Positions 1-6,799 of a stretch of DNA of 7,391 bases are shown here, in pieces. Below the pieces are notes generated by a model that had not been told where the DNA came from, ran no database searches, and saw only the letters and a program-made list of their open reading frames with translations. Made by a program: the position numbers and the translations under genes. The stretch spans positions 1-7,391 of the forward strand of contig SLRI01000288.1 in assembly GCA_007131045.1 (NCBI GenBank), given 5' to 3'. The number at the start of each line of letters is the position of its first letter. Position 1 is the stretch's first letter. This DNA comes from Rhodospirillales bacterium (GTDB lineage: Bacteria > Pseudomonadota > Alphaproteobacteria > Geminicoccales > Geminicoccaceae).

Positions 1-1
1 C

Positions 2-1204
2 CCGCCACTCGGGATCGATGGTGAACAGCTCCTGCGCCCGGCCGACGCCCTTGAGCGCATAGCGGCCGAGCGACACCAGATGCCGCCGCTCCGCGCCGCA
101 GGCATCGGCGAAGGCCGAGGATGCCACCACCGGCTGCTCCAGCGAGCGGCACATCTGCTCGAGCCTCGCCACCTCGTTCACCGCCGGGCCGATCACCGTG
201 AAATCCAGCCGCTCCGGGCTGCCGATATTGCCGTAGAGCACCGTGCCGCGGTGCAGGCCGAGGCAGAAATCGGTGACCGGCAGGCCGGCTGCCGCCCGCG
301 TCCGGCTGAGCGCTCCGACCCGCTCCCGGGCGAGCAGCGCCGCCTCTAGCGCCCGGCCGCACTGGCCACCCGCCGGGCTCTCCGGGAAGACGGCGAGGAT
401 GCCGTCACCCATGAATTTCAGCACGTCGCCGCCATGCGCCTCGACCGCGCGCACCAACTCCTCGGCATAGCTGTTGAGCAGGCCCATCAACACCGTCGCC
501 TCGACGGTGTCGGCGAGCCGGGTGAAGCCCCTGAGATCGCTGGCCCAGAGCACCGTCTCGATGGATTGCGCCTCGCCCCGCCGGATGTCGCCCGCGATCA
601 CCCGCGCCCCGGCGTCGTGGCCGAGATAGGTACGCATCAACGTGCGGCCGGTATCGAGCGTGCTGATCGTCTTGAAGCCGAGCGACAAGGGCGCCATGCA
701 ACGCTCGAGCAGGCGGATTTGGGTGTCGTCGAAGCCACCCGGCCGCCGGGTCGTCCAGGAGCTCACGATACCGTCGAAGTCACCGAACGCCCGGCCCCGG
801 CCGAAGCGCCGCGCCAGGGCCAGATAGTCGGTGCCACCCTCGCCCCGCAGCCGCTCGAGGAGCGGGAACCGGCCGGGCTCGAGGCTGTCGTCGAGGCGCA
901 GCCGCAATTGCGGCAACCCGTTGTCGACGATGTAGAAGAGCGGGCTTTGCCGCCAGTCGGCCCGGCGTTGCGGCCCCGCGTCGTGCGCGTAGTCCTCCCG
1001 CGCCGAGCCCGTGGCCTGCCAGACGAAACCCCGGGCGTCGTGCAGCGGATGCAGGATCTCCGACGCGATATAGGCGCGCGAGATGCCGAAGCCGGCCTCG
1101 TTCAGGCGCCCGCAGAAACCGTCGAGCAGGGTCTGCTCGTCCGGGCTGCCGAGCCCGGCCGCCACCAGCCAGTCGATCAGCTCCCGCTCGAGATCGGCCG
1201 TCAT
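2..1204 (-). CDS. Class III adenylate cyclase with GAF-like N-terminal region (3' end beyond window)
   Basis: Probable cytosolic adenylate cyclase making cAMP from ATP. Translation from the ATG at 1204 gives 401 residues with no stop before the left edge, so the C-terminus is missing. Residues about 1-210 have no signal peptide or membrane segment and look like the GAF-like sensory half common in alphaproteobacterial cyclases of this size. The catalytic domain starts near residue 216: metal-binding D223 (SDLRGFT) and D267 (FMGDGILAVF), adenine-recognising K263, and VNEVAR with N343 and R347 for the transition state. T336 (FTVIG) sits where class IIIa enzymes have Asp, which fits class IIIb. 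All catalytic residues are present, so it should be active. A GGAGGG box lies 6 bases before the ATG. It follows the SorC gene by 40 bp on the same strand and may be the last operon gene or separate. The signal it senses is unknown. Confidence 0.88.
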   Translation of the reverse strand, partial: MTADLERELIDWLVAAGLGSPDEQTLLDGFCGRLNEAGFGISRAYIASEILHPLHDARGFVWQATGSAREDYAHDAGPQRRADWRQSPLFYIVDNGLPQLRLRLDDSLEPGRFPLLERLRGEGGTDYLALARRFGRGRAFGDFDGIVSSWTTRRPGGFDDTQIRLLERCMAPLSLGFKTISTLDTGRTLMRTYLGHDAGARVIAGDIRRGEAQSIETVLWASDLRGFTRLADTVEATVLMGLLNSYAEELVRAVEAHGGDVLKFMGDGILAVFPESPAGGQCGRALEAALLARERVGALSRTRAAAGLPVTDFCLGLHRGTVLYGNIGSPERLDFTVIGPAVNEVARLEQMCRSLEQPVVASSAFADACGAERRHLVSLGRYALKGVGRAQELFTIDPEWR

Positions 1205-1244
1205 CGGCTGCCCTCCAGGGCCGAGCGCCGCCACGCGCGCACCG

Positions 1245-2195
1245 TCAGTCGTCGGCCAGGAGATGCTGGGCGCTCGCCTCGTCGGTGATCACCACGTTCA
1301 TGTAGCCGGCCTTGACCACGGCCTTGATGATCGCGGCCTTGGCCGGCCCGCCCGAGGCGAGGATCGAGGTCGGCACCCCGGCCAGTTCGTGCGGCGCGAG
1401 GCCGATCACCCGCCGGTTCATCTGGTGATCGACCAGCCGCCCCTCGGCATCGAGAAAATGGGCCAGGCAATCGCCGACCGCACCGGCCGCGATCAGCGAT
1501 TCCGCCTCCTCTTGGGTCAGCAGCTCGAGCTTTCGCATGGTCGAGCCCGTGGCCATCGAGCCGACGCTCACCAGCGCCATGTCGATCTGCCGCGCGCGCT
1601 CCAGGACATCGCCGATCGCCGCCTGCTCGATGAAGATCGTCCGGCTTTCGGCGCAGGAGGTGAAGGTGGGTGCCGCCAGGTAATAGCAATCCGCACCGAA
1701 GAGATCGGCGAAGCGGGACGCGGTCTCGTAGGTGTTGATGGCCGAGGCCCGGGTCAGCCCGCCGATCAGCGAGACCACCGCGAGCCCGTCGAGCGCGCGC
1801 CGCTCGATCGCCTTCAACGATCCCAGCATGGTCCGCCCCCAGGCGACCCCGATGCTCATCCCGCCAGTCAGCCGATCCGAGACGTATTCCCCCGCCGCCA
1901 TGCCGATCACCGCCGGCAGCTGGCTCGAATCCTCCGGCGTCGGCACCACCACGGCGTCCTTGAGACGGAACCGCTCGACCAGCTGCCGCTCCAGGGCGAT
2001 GCAGGGGGCGAGCTTGGCATTGATGCGGATCTGCACGATGCCGCGCTCGCGGCAGATGGCGAGCTCGCGATTGACCCGGACCCGGCTGAGCCCCACCCGA
2101 TCGGCGATCTCGCTCTGGGTCAGCCCCTCGACGTAGTAGAGCCAGGCGATCCGGGTGCGCTGCTGCTCGGCGGTGTCGAAGGGCAGGCTCTCCAT
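1245..2195 (-). CDS. SorC-family sugar-binding transcriptional regulator
   Basis: Predicted DNA-binding repressor or activator that senses a phosphorylated sugar, most likely an intermediate made by the neighbouring enzymes. The chosen start gives 316 residues, normal for the family. An N-terminal helix-turn-helix lies at about 23-50 (EGLTQSEIADRVGLSR is typical SorC). The effector domain follows, with the family signatures GVAWGRTM (117-123), GDCLAHFLDAEG (241-252), SGGPAKAAII (281-290) and VVITDE (301-306). An in-frame ATG at 2279 would add 28 low-complexity residues and overlap the isomerase gene by 68 bp; the ATG at 2195 leaves a 16-bp gap and matches family N-termini, so I prefer it. Its Shine-Dalgarno is weak (GGGCGG), so translation may be coupled to the gene before it. 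Known relatives in polyol loci include EryD of Brucella, but orthology cannot be claimed. A likely target is the palindrome before the kinase gene. Confidence 0.93.
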   Translation of the reverse strand: MESLPFDTAEQQRTRIAWLYYVEGLTQSEIADRVGLSRVRVNRELAICRERGIVQIRINAKLAPCIALERQLVERFRLKDAVVVPTPEDSSQLPAVIGMAAGEYVSDRLTGGMSIGVAWGRTMLGSLKAIERRALDGLAVVSLIGGLTRASAINTYETASRFADLFGADCYYLAAPTFTSCAESRTIFIEQAAIGDVLERARQIDMALVSVGSMATGSTMRKLELLTQEEAESLIAAGAVGDCLAHFLDAEGRLVDHQMNRRVIGLAPHELAGVPTSILASGGPAKAAIIKAVVKAGYMNVVITDEASAQHLLADD

Positions 2196-2211
2196 CAGGG
2201 CCGCCCGCCGC

Positions 2212-2688
2212 TCAGGCGGCCGGGCTCCGGGTCTGGCGATAGTCCGCGTCGACCGCGTCGATCTTGGCCACCTTGGCACCCGAGCGCTCGGCCTGAAACT
2301 CGTTCGCGAGCCAGATATCGACCAGCATCTTGGCGACCGAGGGGCCGGTGATCTGCGCCCCCAGCGTGATCACCTGCGCATTGTTGGAGGCGATCGCGCG
2401 CTCGGCCGTGTAGGGATCGTTGACGCAGACGGCGCGCACCCCCGGCACCTTGTTGGCGGTGATCGCCATGCCGGCCCCGGTGCCGCAGACGAGAATGCCG
2501 CGCTCGAACTCTTGGGCCGAAATCCGCTCGGCCAGCGCCCGGCCGAGATCCGGGTAGTCGACCGGCTCGGCCGCATTGACCCCCATGTCGACGACGGCGA
2601 GCCCCTGCGCCTCGAGATGCGCCTTGAGCGCATCCTTGAGCGGCAAACCCAGGTGATCGGCGGCGATGACGACTTCGCGCTTCGCCAT
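2212..2688 (-). CDS. RpiB/LacAB-family sugar-phosphate isomerase
   Basis: Cytosolic aldose-ketose phosphate isomerase of the RpiB/LacA/LacB fold, 158 residues (usual 145-160). Family features: AADHLG (D11, H12), VDYPDLG at 43-49, and the catalytic loop CGTGAGM (C68-M74) followed by ITANKVPGVRA. Two expected histidines are replaced: the HNxA motif reads SNNA (S101), and the C-terminal GRH phosphate motif reads ERS (R135, S136). In Escherichia coli RpiB the first His is tied to sugar ring opening and the second to phosphate binding, so this copy is probably not a housekeeping ribose-5-phosphate isomerase. A catabolic substrate such as a tetrulose phosphate (compare EryI and DerI isomerases) is an inference. 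The start at 2688 has GAGGGA about 10 bases upstream; an ATG at 2730 would overlap the preceding gene. The gap to the GpsA-like gene is 2 bp, so it is co-transcribed. Confidence 0.92.
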   Translation of the reverse strand: MAKREVVIAADHLGLPLKDALKAHLEAQGLAVVDMGVNAAEPVDYPDLGRALAERISAQEFERGILVCGTGAGMAITANKVPGVRAVCVNDPYTAERAIASNNAQVITLGAQITGPSVAKMLVDIWLANEFQAERSGAKVAKIDAVDADYRQTRSPAA

Positions 2689-2690
2689 GG

Positions 2691-3743
2691 TCAATTGTCC
2701 CTCTGCTGCCGATGATGAAAGTCTTGCCACGTGAATGTCAACGGCACATCATCGCGGATCGCCCGCAGGATCGCACGTGTCAAGGGCAGATCGTCCGGAT
2801 CGAGCCGGCCGTCGTCGAACATCGCCTCGAGCGTGGGCCCGACCGCGAGCGCCAGTTCCGCCCCCTCCACCGTGTCCTCGGCCATCCGCTCGGCCTTGGC
2901 CCGCGAATAGACCCAGCCGGCACCCAACAGCCGGCCCATCCGGCTGTTCCGCCCGCCCTGCACGGTGACGTAGAGATCGCCCACCCCGGCGAGACCCTGC
3001 ACGCTCTCCCGTTGGCCGCCCAGCGCCCTGTTCAACCGGCCGAGCTCCAACGCCGACTGCTCGAACAATGCGGCCGCCGGGTTGTGCATGCGGGCATCGT
3101 TCACCGCCGGCTCGGCCATATCCAGCATGCCCTGGGCCGCACCGATGCCGAGCGCGAAGAAGTTCTTGAAGGCGGCGCAAACCTCGGTGCCGACCAGATC
3201 GCCGCCCGCCCGGGCGTGATAATAGGGTGCGGCCAGCATGCCGAGCACGCGCTCGGTCAGCGCCGGATCGCGAAAGCTGACGACGACGCTGGTCTGCCGG
3301 CGGACCGCCAGCTCACCCGCGATGCAGGGCCCGCCCACGGCACCGGTCGGGCAGCCGAGCGCCGCCTCGACCGGATCCGGCAGAATCCCGATCGTCCGCC
3401 CGTCGGCCGTCAACCCCTTGGTCAAGAGCAGGATCGGCAGCCGGGCCGGCATGAGCGGCCGGAGCTGCTCGATCGCCCAGTCGATTCCGGCCGAGCTGAC
3501 GCCCAGGACCACGAGATCGACCGTCTCGTCCAACGCCCGGGCCAGCTCGTCGTGCCGAAAGCTCTGCACCGGCTCGGGCAACGGGGCGCGCAGCCGGGGA
3601 TGCACCCGATTGCGCCGCACCCCGGCGATCAGCTCGCGGTCGAGATGGGTCCCGACCAGCCGCACCGCGCAGCCGGCATCGACCAGCGGCAGCGTGAACG
3701 CACTGCCCATCACCCCGGCGCCCAAGACGAGAACGGTGGCCAT
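2691..3743 (-). CDS. GpsA-type NAD(P)-dependent glycerol-3-phosphate dehydrogenase family protein
   Basis: Soluble NAD(P)-dependent dehydrogenase of the GpsA family, 350 residues (GpsA usually 330-340). The family reaction is sn-glycerol-3-phosphate to dihydroxyacetone phosphate; here a polyol phosphate is the likely substrate. Visible motifs: Rossmann GAGVMGSA (8-15, against GAGSWGTA in typical GpsA), LLTKGL with K109, GGPCIAGEL (137-145), the catalytic lysine in AFKNFFALGIG (K193), GVGDLYVT with D256, GRNSRMGRLLGAG (264-276) and VEGAELA (292-298). The active-site skeleton is complete. The W-to-M change and GVM in the nucleotide loop, and SRMG for the usual SRNxxFG-type stretch, mark it as divergent from biosynthetic GpsA. 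It starts 9 bp after the preceding gene, whose stop overlaps an AGGGATAGGG purine stretch that can act as Shine-Dalgarno. The operon setting argues for a catabolic role; a housekeeping gpsA should exist elsewhere. Confidence 0.9.
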   Translation of the reverse strand: MATVLVLGAGVMGSAFTLPLVDAGCAVRLVGTHLDRELIAGVRRNRVHPRLRAPLPEPVQSFRHDELARALDETVDLVVLGVSSAGIDWAIEQLRPLMPARLPILLLTKGLTADGRTIGILPDPVEAALGCPTGAVGGPCIAGELAVRRQTSVVVSFRDPALTERVLGMLAAPYYHARAGGDLVGTEVCAAFKNFFALGIGAAQGMLDMAEPAVNDARMHNPAAALFEQSALELGRLNRALGGQRESVQGLAGVGDLYVTVQGGRNSRMGRLLGAGWVYSRAKAERMAEDTVEGAELALAVGPTLEAMFDDGRLDPDDLPLTRAILRAIRDDVPLTFTWQDFHHRQQRDN

Positions 3744-3752
3744 CGCCGTGCC

Positions 3753-5048
3753 CTATCCCTCGGTCGCGGCGAACGATTCCAGCCGGCCGGTCAGCGCCGC
3801 CAGATCGAGAAAGCCGAAGCGATCGCGGATCTCGTGCGCATGGCCGACGGCCGTGCGGTAGAAATCCGGATCGATGCCGAGATCGCCGGGCCTTATCGCG
3901 GCCCCGGCGGCCGCCAGGGTCGCCTCGAGCCTGACCGGCGGCACGACCAACCGGGCCAAGGCCCGCCGCCACTCGTCCCAATGGCGCTCGAGCCGGGCGT
4001 TGACATCCTCGAGCCGCTCGCCGCCGAGCGCCTTGGCCTCGAGCGCGGCGACACACGAAGCCGCCTTCTCACCGTAGCGCGCCTCGAGCACCGCCGCATC
4101 GATCGGCACCGGCAGCAAGACAGGCGGCGTCGCCTCGGCCAACAGCATCGACTGCAGCCGGGCCATGGTCAGGGTCGCGATCCCGACCTGCTCGCCGTGC
4201 AGCGAGCCCGGATGCGGCTTGGCGAACATGTCGATGAAGTGGCTGATCCCGTGCTCGCCCATCGAGCCGGAATGACTGGTGCCGGAGACCACCACCCCGA
4301 GCCCGCCGAGGGTCAGGATGTTGACCAGTGCCACCATCGCGTCGAGATCGCCCGACATGAGCCGAGGGGCTGCGGCAAACAACGCCGGCTCGTCGACCAG
4401 CTGCAGATCGTACGGGCTCTCGTAATAGGGCGTGTTCAACAGCAGATGCGAGAACAGCCAGTCGACCTGGGCCACGCCCCGGCAGATCGCGTCACCCAGC
4501 CCCGCCCGGATCATCCGCGGCGGGGCTGCGGCCAGAATCTCGAGATCGTAGAATACGCCCATCGGCGCATGCGCCGGCAGGCTGAGCTTGTAGTCGCCCT
4601 TGGTGATCGAGACGGTGCTGGTGACGTAGCCGTTCATCGAGGGGGCGGTCGCGAACACGGCGCAAGGCCGGCCGTCGGCGTGGCTGACGTATTTGCAGAG
4701 ATCGTTGAGCGTGCCGGAGCCCACCGCCACCAGGGCGTCGCAATGCCGGGTCCGCTCGCGCAGCCGATCGGCCGTCACCGCGTCGGCATGCGGGTGATCG
4801 AGGACCACCGAGACCGCACCCGAGAGCGCCGCCTCGACCCTCTTGCCCATCACCTCGTGGGTGTTCTCGTCGCTCACCACGGCGAGCCGGCCGGTGATCC
4901 CGGCCTCGCGCAGCAGCGCCGCCTCCCGGCCGGCGAGGCTCCGCGCGGTGACGATCGCCTGGATCGGGCAGCGGACCGAAGCACCGGTCTCGATCGCCCG
5001 GTAGCGCCCGGCAACGAAATCCTGGATCAGGGCGTCACCGCTGCTCAT
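3753..5048 (-). CDS. AraM/EgsA-type (sn-glycerol-1-phosphate dehydrogenase family) dehydrogenase
   Basis: Metal- and NAD(P)-dependent dehydrogenase of the iron-containing-ADH superfamily, closest in pattern to AraM/EgsA (sn-glycerol-1-phosphate to and from dihydroxyacetone phosphate). It has 431 residues, slightly longer than AraM (about 390). Nucleotide-binding signature VGSGTLNDLCK at 109-119. Predicted metal ligands are all present: D186 (AGLGDAI), H266 (GSMGEHGISHF) and H284 (HGEQVG). The C-terminal helical domain ends with HEIRDRFGFLDLA. Oddities: APSMNGY has N139 where I recall Asp in AraM/EgsA, and the usual GK after GD is CR (R190), suggesting a substrate other than glycerol phosphate. 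Its ATG overlaps the kinase stop as ATGA (4 bp), and its own Shine-Dalgarno is poor, so it is probably translated by coupling to the kinase. A longer in-frame ATG lies upstream at 5564 but runs inside the kinase gene and is rejected. Confidence 0.9.
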   Translation of the reverse strand: MSSGDALIQDFVAGRYRAIETGASVRCPIQAIVTARSLAGREAALLREAGITGRLAVVSDENTHEVMGKRVEAALSGAVSVVLDHPHADAVTADRLRERTRHCDALVAVGSGTLNDLCKYVSHADGRPCAVFATAPSMNGYVTSTVSITKGDYKLSLPAHAPMGVFYDLEILAAAPPRMIRAGLGDAICRGVAQVDWLFSHLLLNTPYYESPYDLQLVDEPALFAAAPRLMSGDLDAMVALVNILTLGGLGVVVSGTSHSGSMGEHGISHFIDMFAKPHPGSLHGEQVGIATLTMARLQSMLLAEATPPVLLPVPIDAAVLEARYGEKAASCVAALEAKALGGERLEDVNARLERHWDEWRRALARLVVPPVRLEATLAAAGAAIRPGDLGIDPDFYRTAVGHAHEIRDRFGFLDLAALTGRLESFAATEG

Positions 5049-6595
5049 GCCACACCAGGAGTGTCGGCCGCCGCCCGGCGATGCTTGAAGGCGGCGAGCG
5101 CCACTTGAGCCGCGCGGGTCGCCGGAAAGAGCTCGGCGTAGATCGCCCGGAGTTCCCGGTAGACCTCGTGCCGCCCGGCGTCCGGCTCGATCGAGCTCTC
5201 GACCTTGCCGGCCATGGCGGCCACCGCCTCGGCCGCACTCGCGAACCAGCCGGCCCCCTTGGCGGCGACGATCCCGGCGCCCAAGGAAGTGGCCTCGGCG
5301 GTGGCGAGGCGGCGCACCGGCTTGCCCGTCGCATCGGCCACGATCGTGCACCAGAGATCGCTCTTCGAGCCGCCGCCGATGGTCATCAGCTCGGTGACCT
5401 GATGGCCAGTCACCCGCTCGATATTGGCGGTGCCCATCGCCTGGTCGAGGGCGATGCCCTCCATCATCGCGCGGTAGAGATGGCCGCGGCCGTGCTCGCC
5501 CGAGAGCCCGAGGATCAGGCCCCGCGCATCCTGCTCCCAATAGGGCGTCATCACCCCGCCCCAATAGGGCTGCAGCAACAGCCCGCCCGAGCCGATCGGC
5601 ACCGCCGCCGCTGCCGCCTCGAGCTCACGGTAGATGCCCGGCCGCTCGCCCGGGTCCTCGCCGAACACGCCCTTGACGAACCAGTCGACGAGGAAGGTGC
5701 CGGTGCGCAGGCAGAGCTCGTAGATGTAGCCCTCGCCCGAAAGACTGGTGAGCGTGCGGAAAGCCGGGTCGGTAGCATAAGCCTCGCCGTAGACGCCGGA
5801 GACACTGGCGGTGCCGAGATTGAGATAGGCCCGGCCGGGAACCAGCGTGCCGGTGCCGAGCCCGCCCGCCTGGCCGTCGCCGCCGCCGGCCACCACCAGC
5901 GTGCCGGCCTCGAGCCCGGTGGCCTCGGCGGCCTCGCCCGTGACCTCGCCCAGGACCGAGCCCGGGGCGACGGCTGCCGCGAAATGCTTGGGCGTCAGCC
6001 GCAGCGCCTCGAGGATCGGCTCGCTGTAGCGCTTGGCCTCGAGATCGAACACACCCATCGGATCGGCCGAAGCCCAGCTGGTGCGGAACACCCCGGTCAG
6101 CCGGTGGACGAGAAAGCCGTGCACCTCGACGAACTTGGCGGCCGCGGCATAGAGTTCTGGCCGTTTGCGCATCAGCCAGTGCAGGCCGTAGACGCAAGGC
6201 GTCGGGTCCGGGGTCTTGCCGGTGATCTGCAGGAGCCGGTCGCGGCCGAGCTTCTTGGCCAAGAGCCCGACATCCTCGCGGCCCCGCTCGTCGAGCCAGG
6301 TCATCGCCGGGCCCAAGGCTGCCCCCGCTGCATCCAGCGCCACCACGGTCTCGCGCTGATTGGCGATCGCCAGCGCCGCCACCCGACCCATGTCGATCTC
6401 GGCGCCGAGATCGCCCAAGGCGGCACAGAGCGAGCGCCACCAGTCCTCCGCATCCTGCTCGTAGAACAACGGCCGCGGGTTGTTGAGCGGGATCGCCGAG
6501 CGCCCCTCGCCCACCAGCTGCCCCGCCCGGTCCCAGGCGATCGCCTTGGTGGCCGTGGTGCTGCTGTCGATGCCGATGACGAGATCTTTGTCCAT
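5045..6595 (-). CDS. FGGY-family carbohydrate kinase
   Basis: ATP-dependent sugar or polyol kinase, 516 residues, normal for FGGY kinases (about 480-550). N-terminal phosphate-binding motif IGIDSSTTATKA (7-18, D10 included); NQRETVVALD (79-88); TWLDERG (99-105), typical of the substrate pocket; GGGDGQAGGLG (237-247) with catalytic base D240; a second-domain nucleotide motif GTASVSG (261-267); adenosine-binding IGGGSKSDLW (406-415). Overall it resembles xylulokinase-like and polyol-kinase branches and lacks glycerol-kinase signatures, but the substrate cannot be read from sequence. The start is secure: an in-frame TGA at 6608-6610 excludes any longer form, and GAGG lies 5 bases before the ATG. 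It is the first gene after the predicted promoter and operator, so it should be the first gene of the regulated operon, with the dehydrogenase gene next to it in a 4-bp overlap. In Brucella erythritol loci the kinase EryA belongs to this superfamily. Confidence 0.94.
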   Translation of the reverse strand: MDKDLVIGIDSSTTATKAIAWDRAGQLVGEGRSAIPLNNPRPLFYEQDAEDWWRSLCAALGDLGAEIDMGRVAALAIANQRETVVALDAAGAALGPAMTWLDERGREDVGLLAKKLGRDRLLQITGKTPDPTPCVYGLHWLMRKRPELYAAAAKFVEVHGFLVHRLTGVFRTSWASADPMGVFDLEAKRYSEPILEALRLTPKHFAAAVAPGSVLGEVTGEAAEATGLEAGTLVVAGGGDGQAGGLGTGTLVPGRAYLNLGTASVSGVYGEAYATDPAFRTLTSLSGEGYIYELCLRTGTFLVDWFVKGVFGEDPGERPGIYRELEAAAAAVPIGSGGLLLQPYWGGVMTPYWEQDARGLILGLSGEHGRGHLYRAMMEGIALDQAMGTANIERVTGHQVTELMTIGGGSKSDLWCTIVADATGKPVRRLATAEATSLGAGIVAAKGAGWFASAAEAVAAMAGKVESSIEPDAGRHEVYRELRAIYAELFPATRAAQVALAAFKHRRAAADTPGVA

Positions 6596-6711
6596 GCTGC
6601 CTCGGGCTCAGATGGCGTTTGCCGAGTCCCCCTAGACCCTCCAGGACGCCTTGCCCAGTCGCTCCAACCCGCTTCCGCCGAACGTGAGGCCTGATGCGAG
6701 TGGTCCTGACA

Positions 6712-6732
6712 TTTGTTATCCGCCGTTACAAA
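6712..6732. promoter_or_regulatory. Imperfect 21-bp palindrome, candidate SorC operator
   Basis: Arms TTTGT (6712-6716) and ACAAA (6728-6732) are exact inverted copies centred on base 6722; positions 7 and 15 of the site also match symmetrically. It covers the predicted transcription start of the kinase operon, immediately downstream of the -10 box, where a bound repressor would block initiation. The only regulator gene visible is the SorC protein in the same operon, so it is the natural candidate. The minus strand holds GCGGATAACAA, which also occurs in the lac operator; this is probably coincidence, though a LacI-type regulator outside the window cannot be excluded. Confidence 0.5.
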
Positions 6733-6735
6733 CGC

Positions 6736-6765
6736 ATAGTCCGAAGTGCAGACCCCGGCTGTCAA
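6736..6765 (-). promoter_or_regulatory. Predicted sigma-70 promoter of the kinase operon
   Basis: On the minus strand a perfect TTGACA -35 box (6760-6765) is followed after 18 bases by GACTAT (6736-6741), a weak -10 that keeps the A2, A5 and T6 of TATAAT. The predicted start is near 6729, giving a leader of about 130 nt before the kinase ATG. It lies between the dehydrogenase stop (6800) and the kinase start, where a promoter is expected. The -35 match is strong and the -10 is only suggestive. Confidence 0.5.
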
Positions 6766-6799
6766 GCACTCTCTGCGGCGCTCGTACCGCAATCGCCGG

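Noticed and set aside
2196..2279. Longer N-terminus for the SorC regulator (ATG at 2279)
   Set aside because: The added 28 residues are Arg/Pro-rich, do not resemble the family and overlap the isomerase coding region by 68 bp.
434..2351. Plus-strand open frames antisense to the cyclase and the SorC gene
   Set aside because: No domain pattern; the opposite strand gives a full cyclase and a full SorC regulator in continuous frames.
2712..5108. Long plus-strand open frame (798 codons) antisense to three enzyme genes
   Set aside because: Composition is rich in Arg, Gly, Pro, His, Asp and Gln with no recognisable motif. It mirrors minus-strand genes with clear family signatures and is the usual antisense shadow of high-GC coding DNA.
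6601..6626. Short hairpin (ctcgg/ccgag) that could hide the kinase Shine-Dalgarno
   Set aside because: A 5-bp stem with a 16-base loop is expected by chance in GC-rich DNA.
5081..6694. Plus-strand open frame (537 codons) antisense to the kinase
   Set aside because: Same low-information antisense composition; the minus strand holds a complete FGGY kinase.
6301..6792. Minus-strand frame of 163 codons starting in the promoter region and entering the kinase gene
   Set aside because: It reads the kinase DNA out of frame, giving Arg/Ser/Trp-rich sequence, and its start lies upstream of the predicted transcription start.
6770..6799. GC-rich inverted bases after the dehydrogenase stop, possible terminator
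   Set aside because: Stems are only 4-5 bp (CGGCG/CGCCG) with no T-tract, so an intrinsic terminator is not supported.
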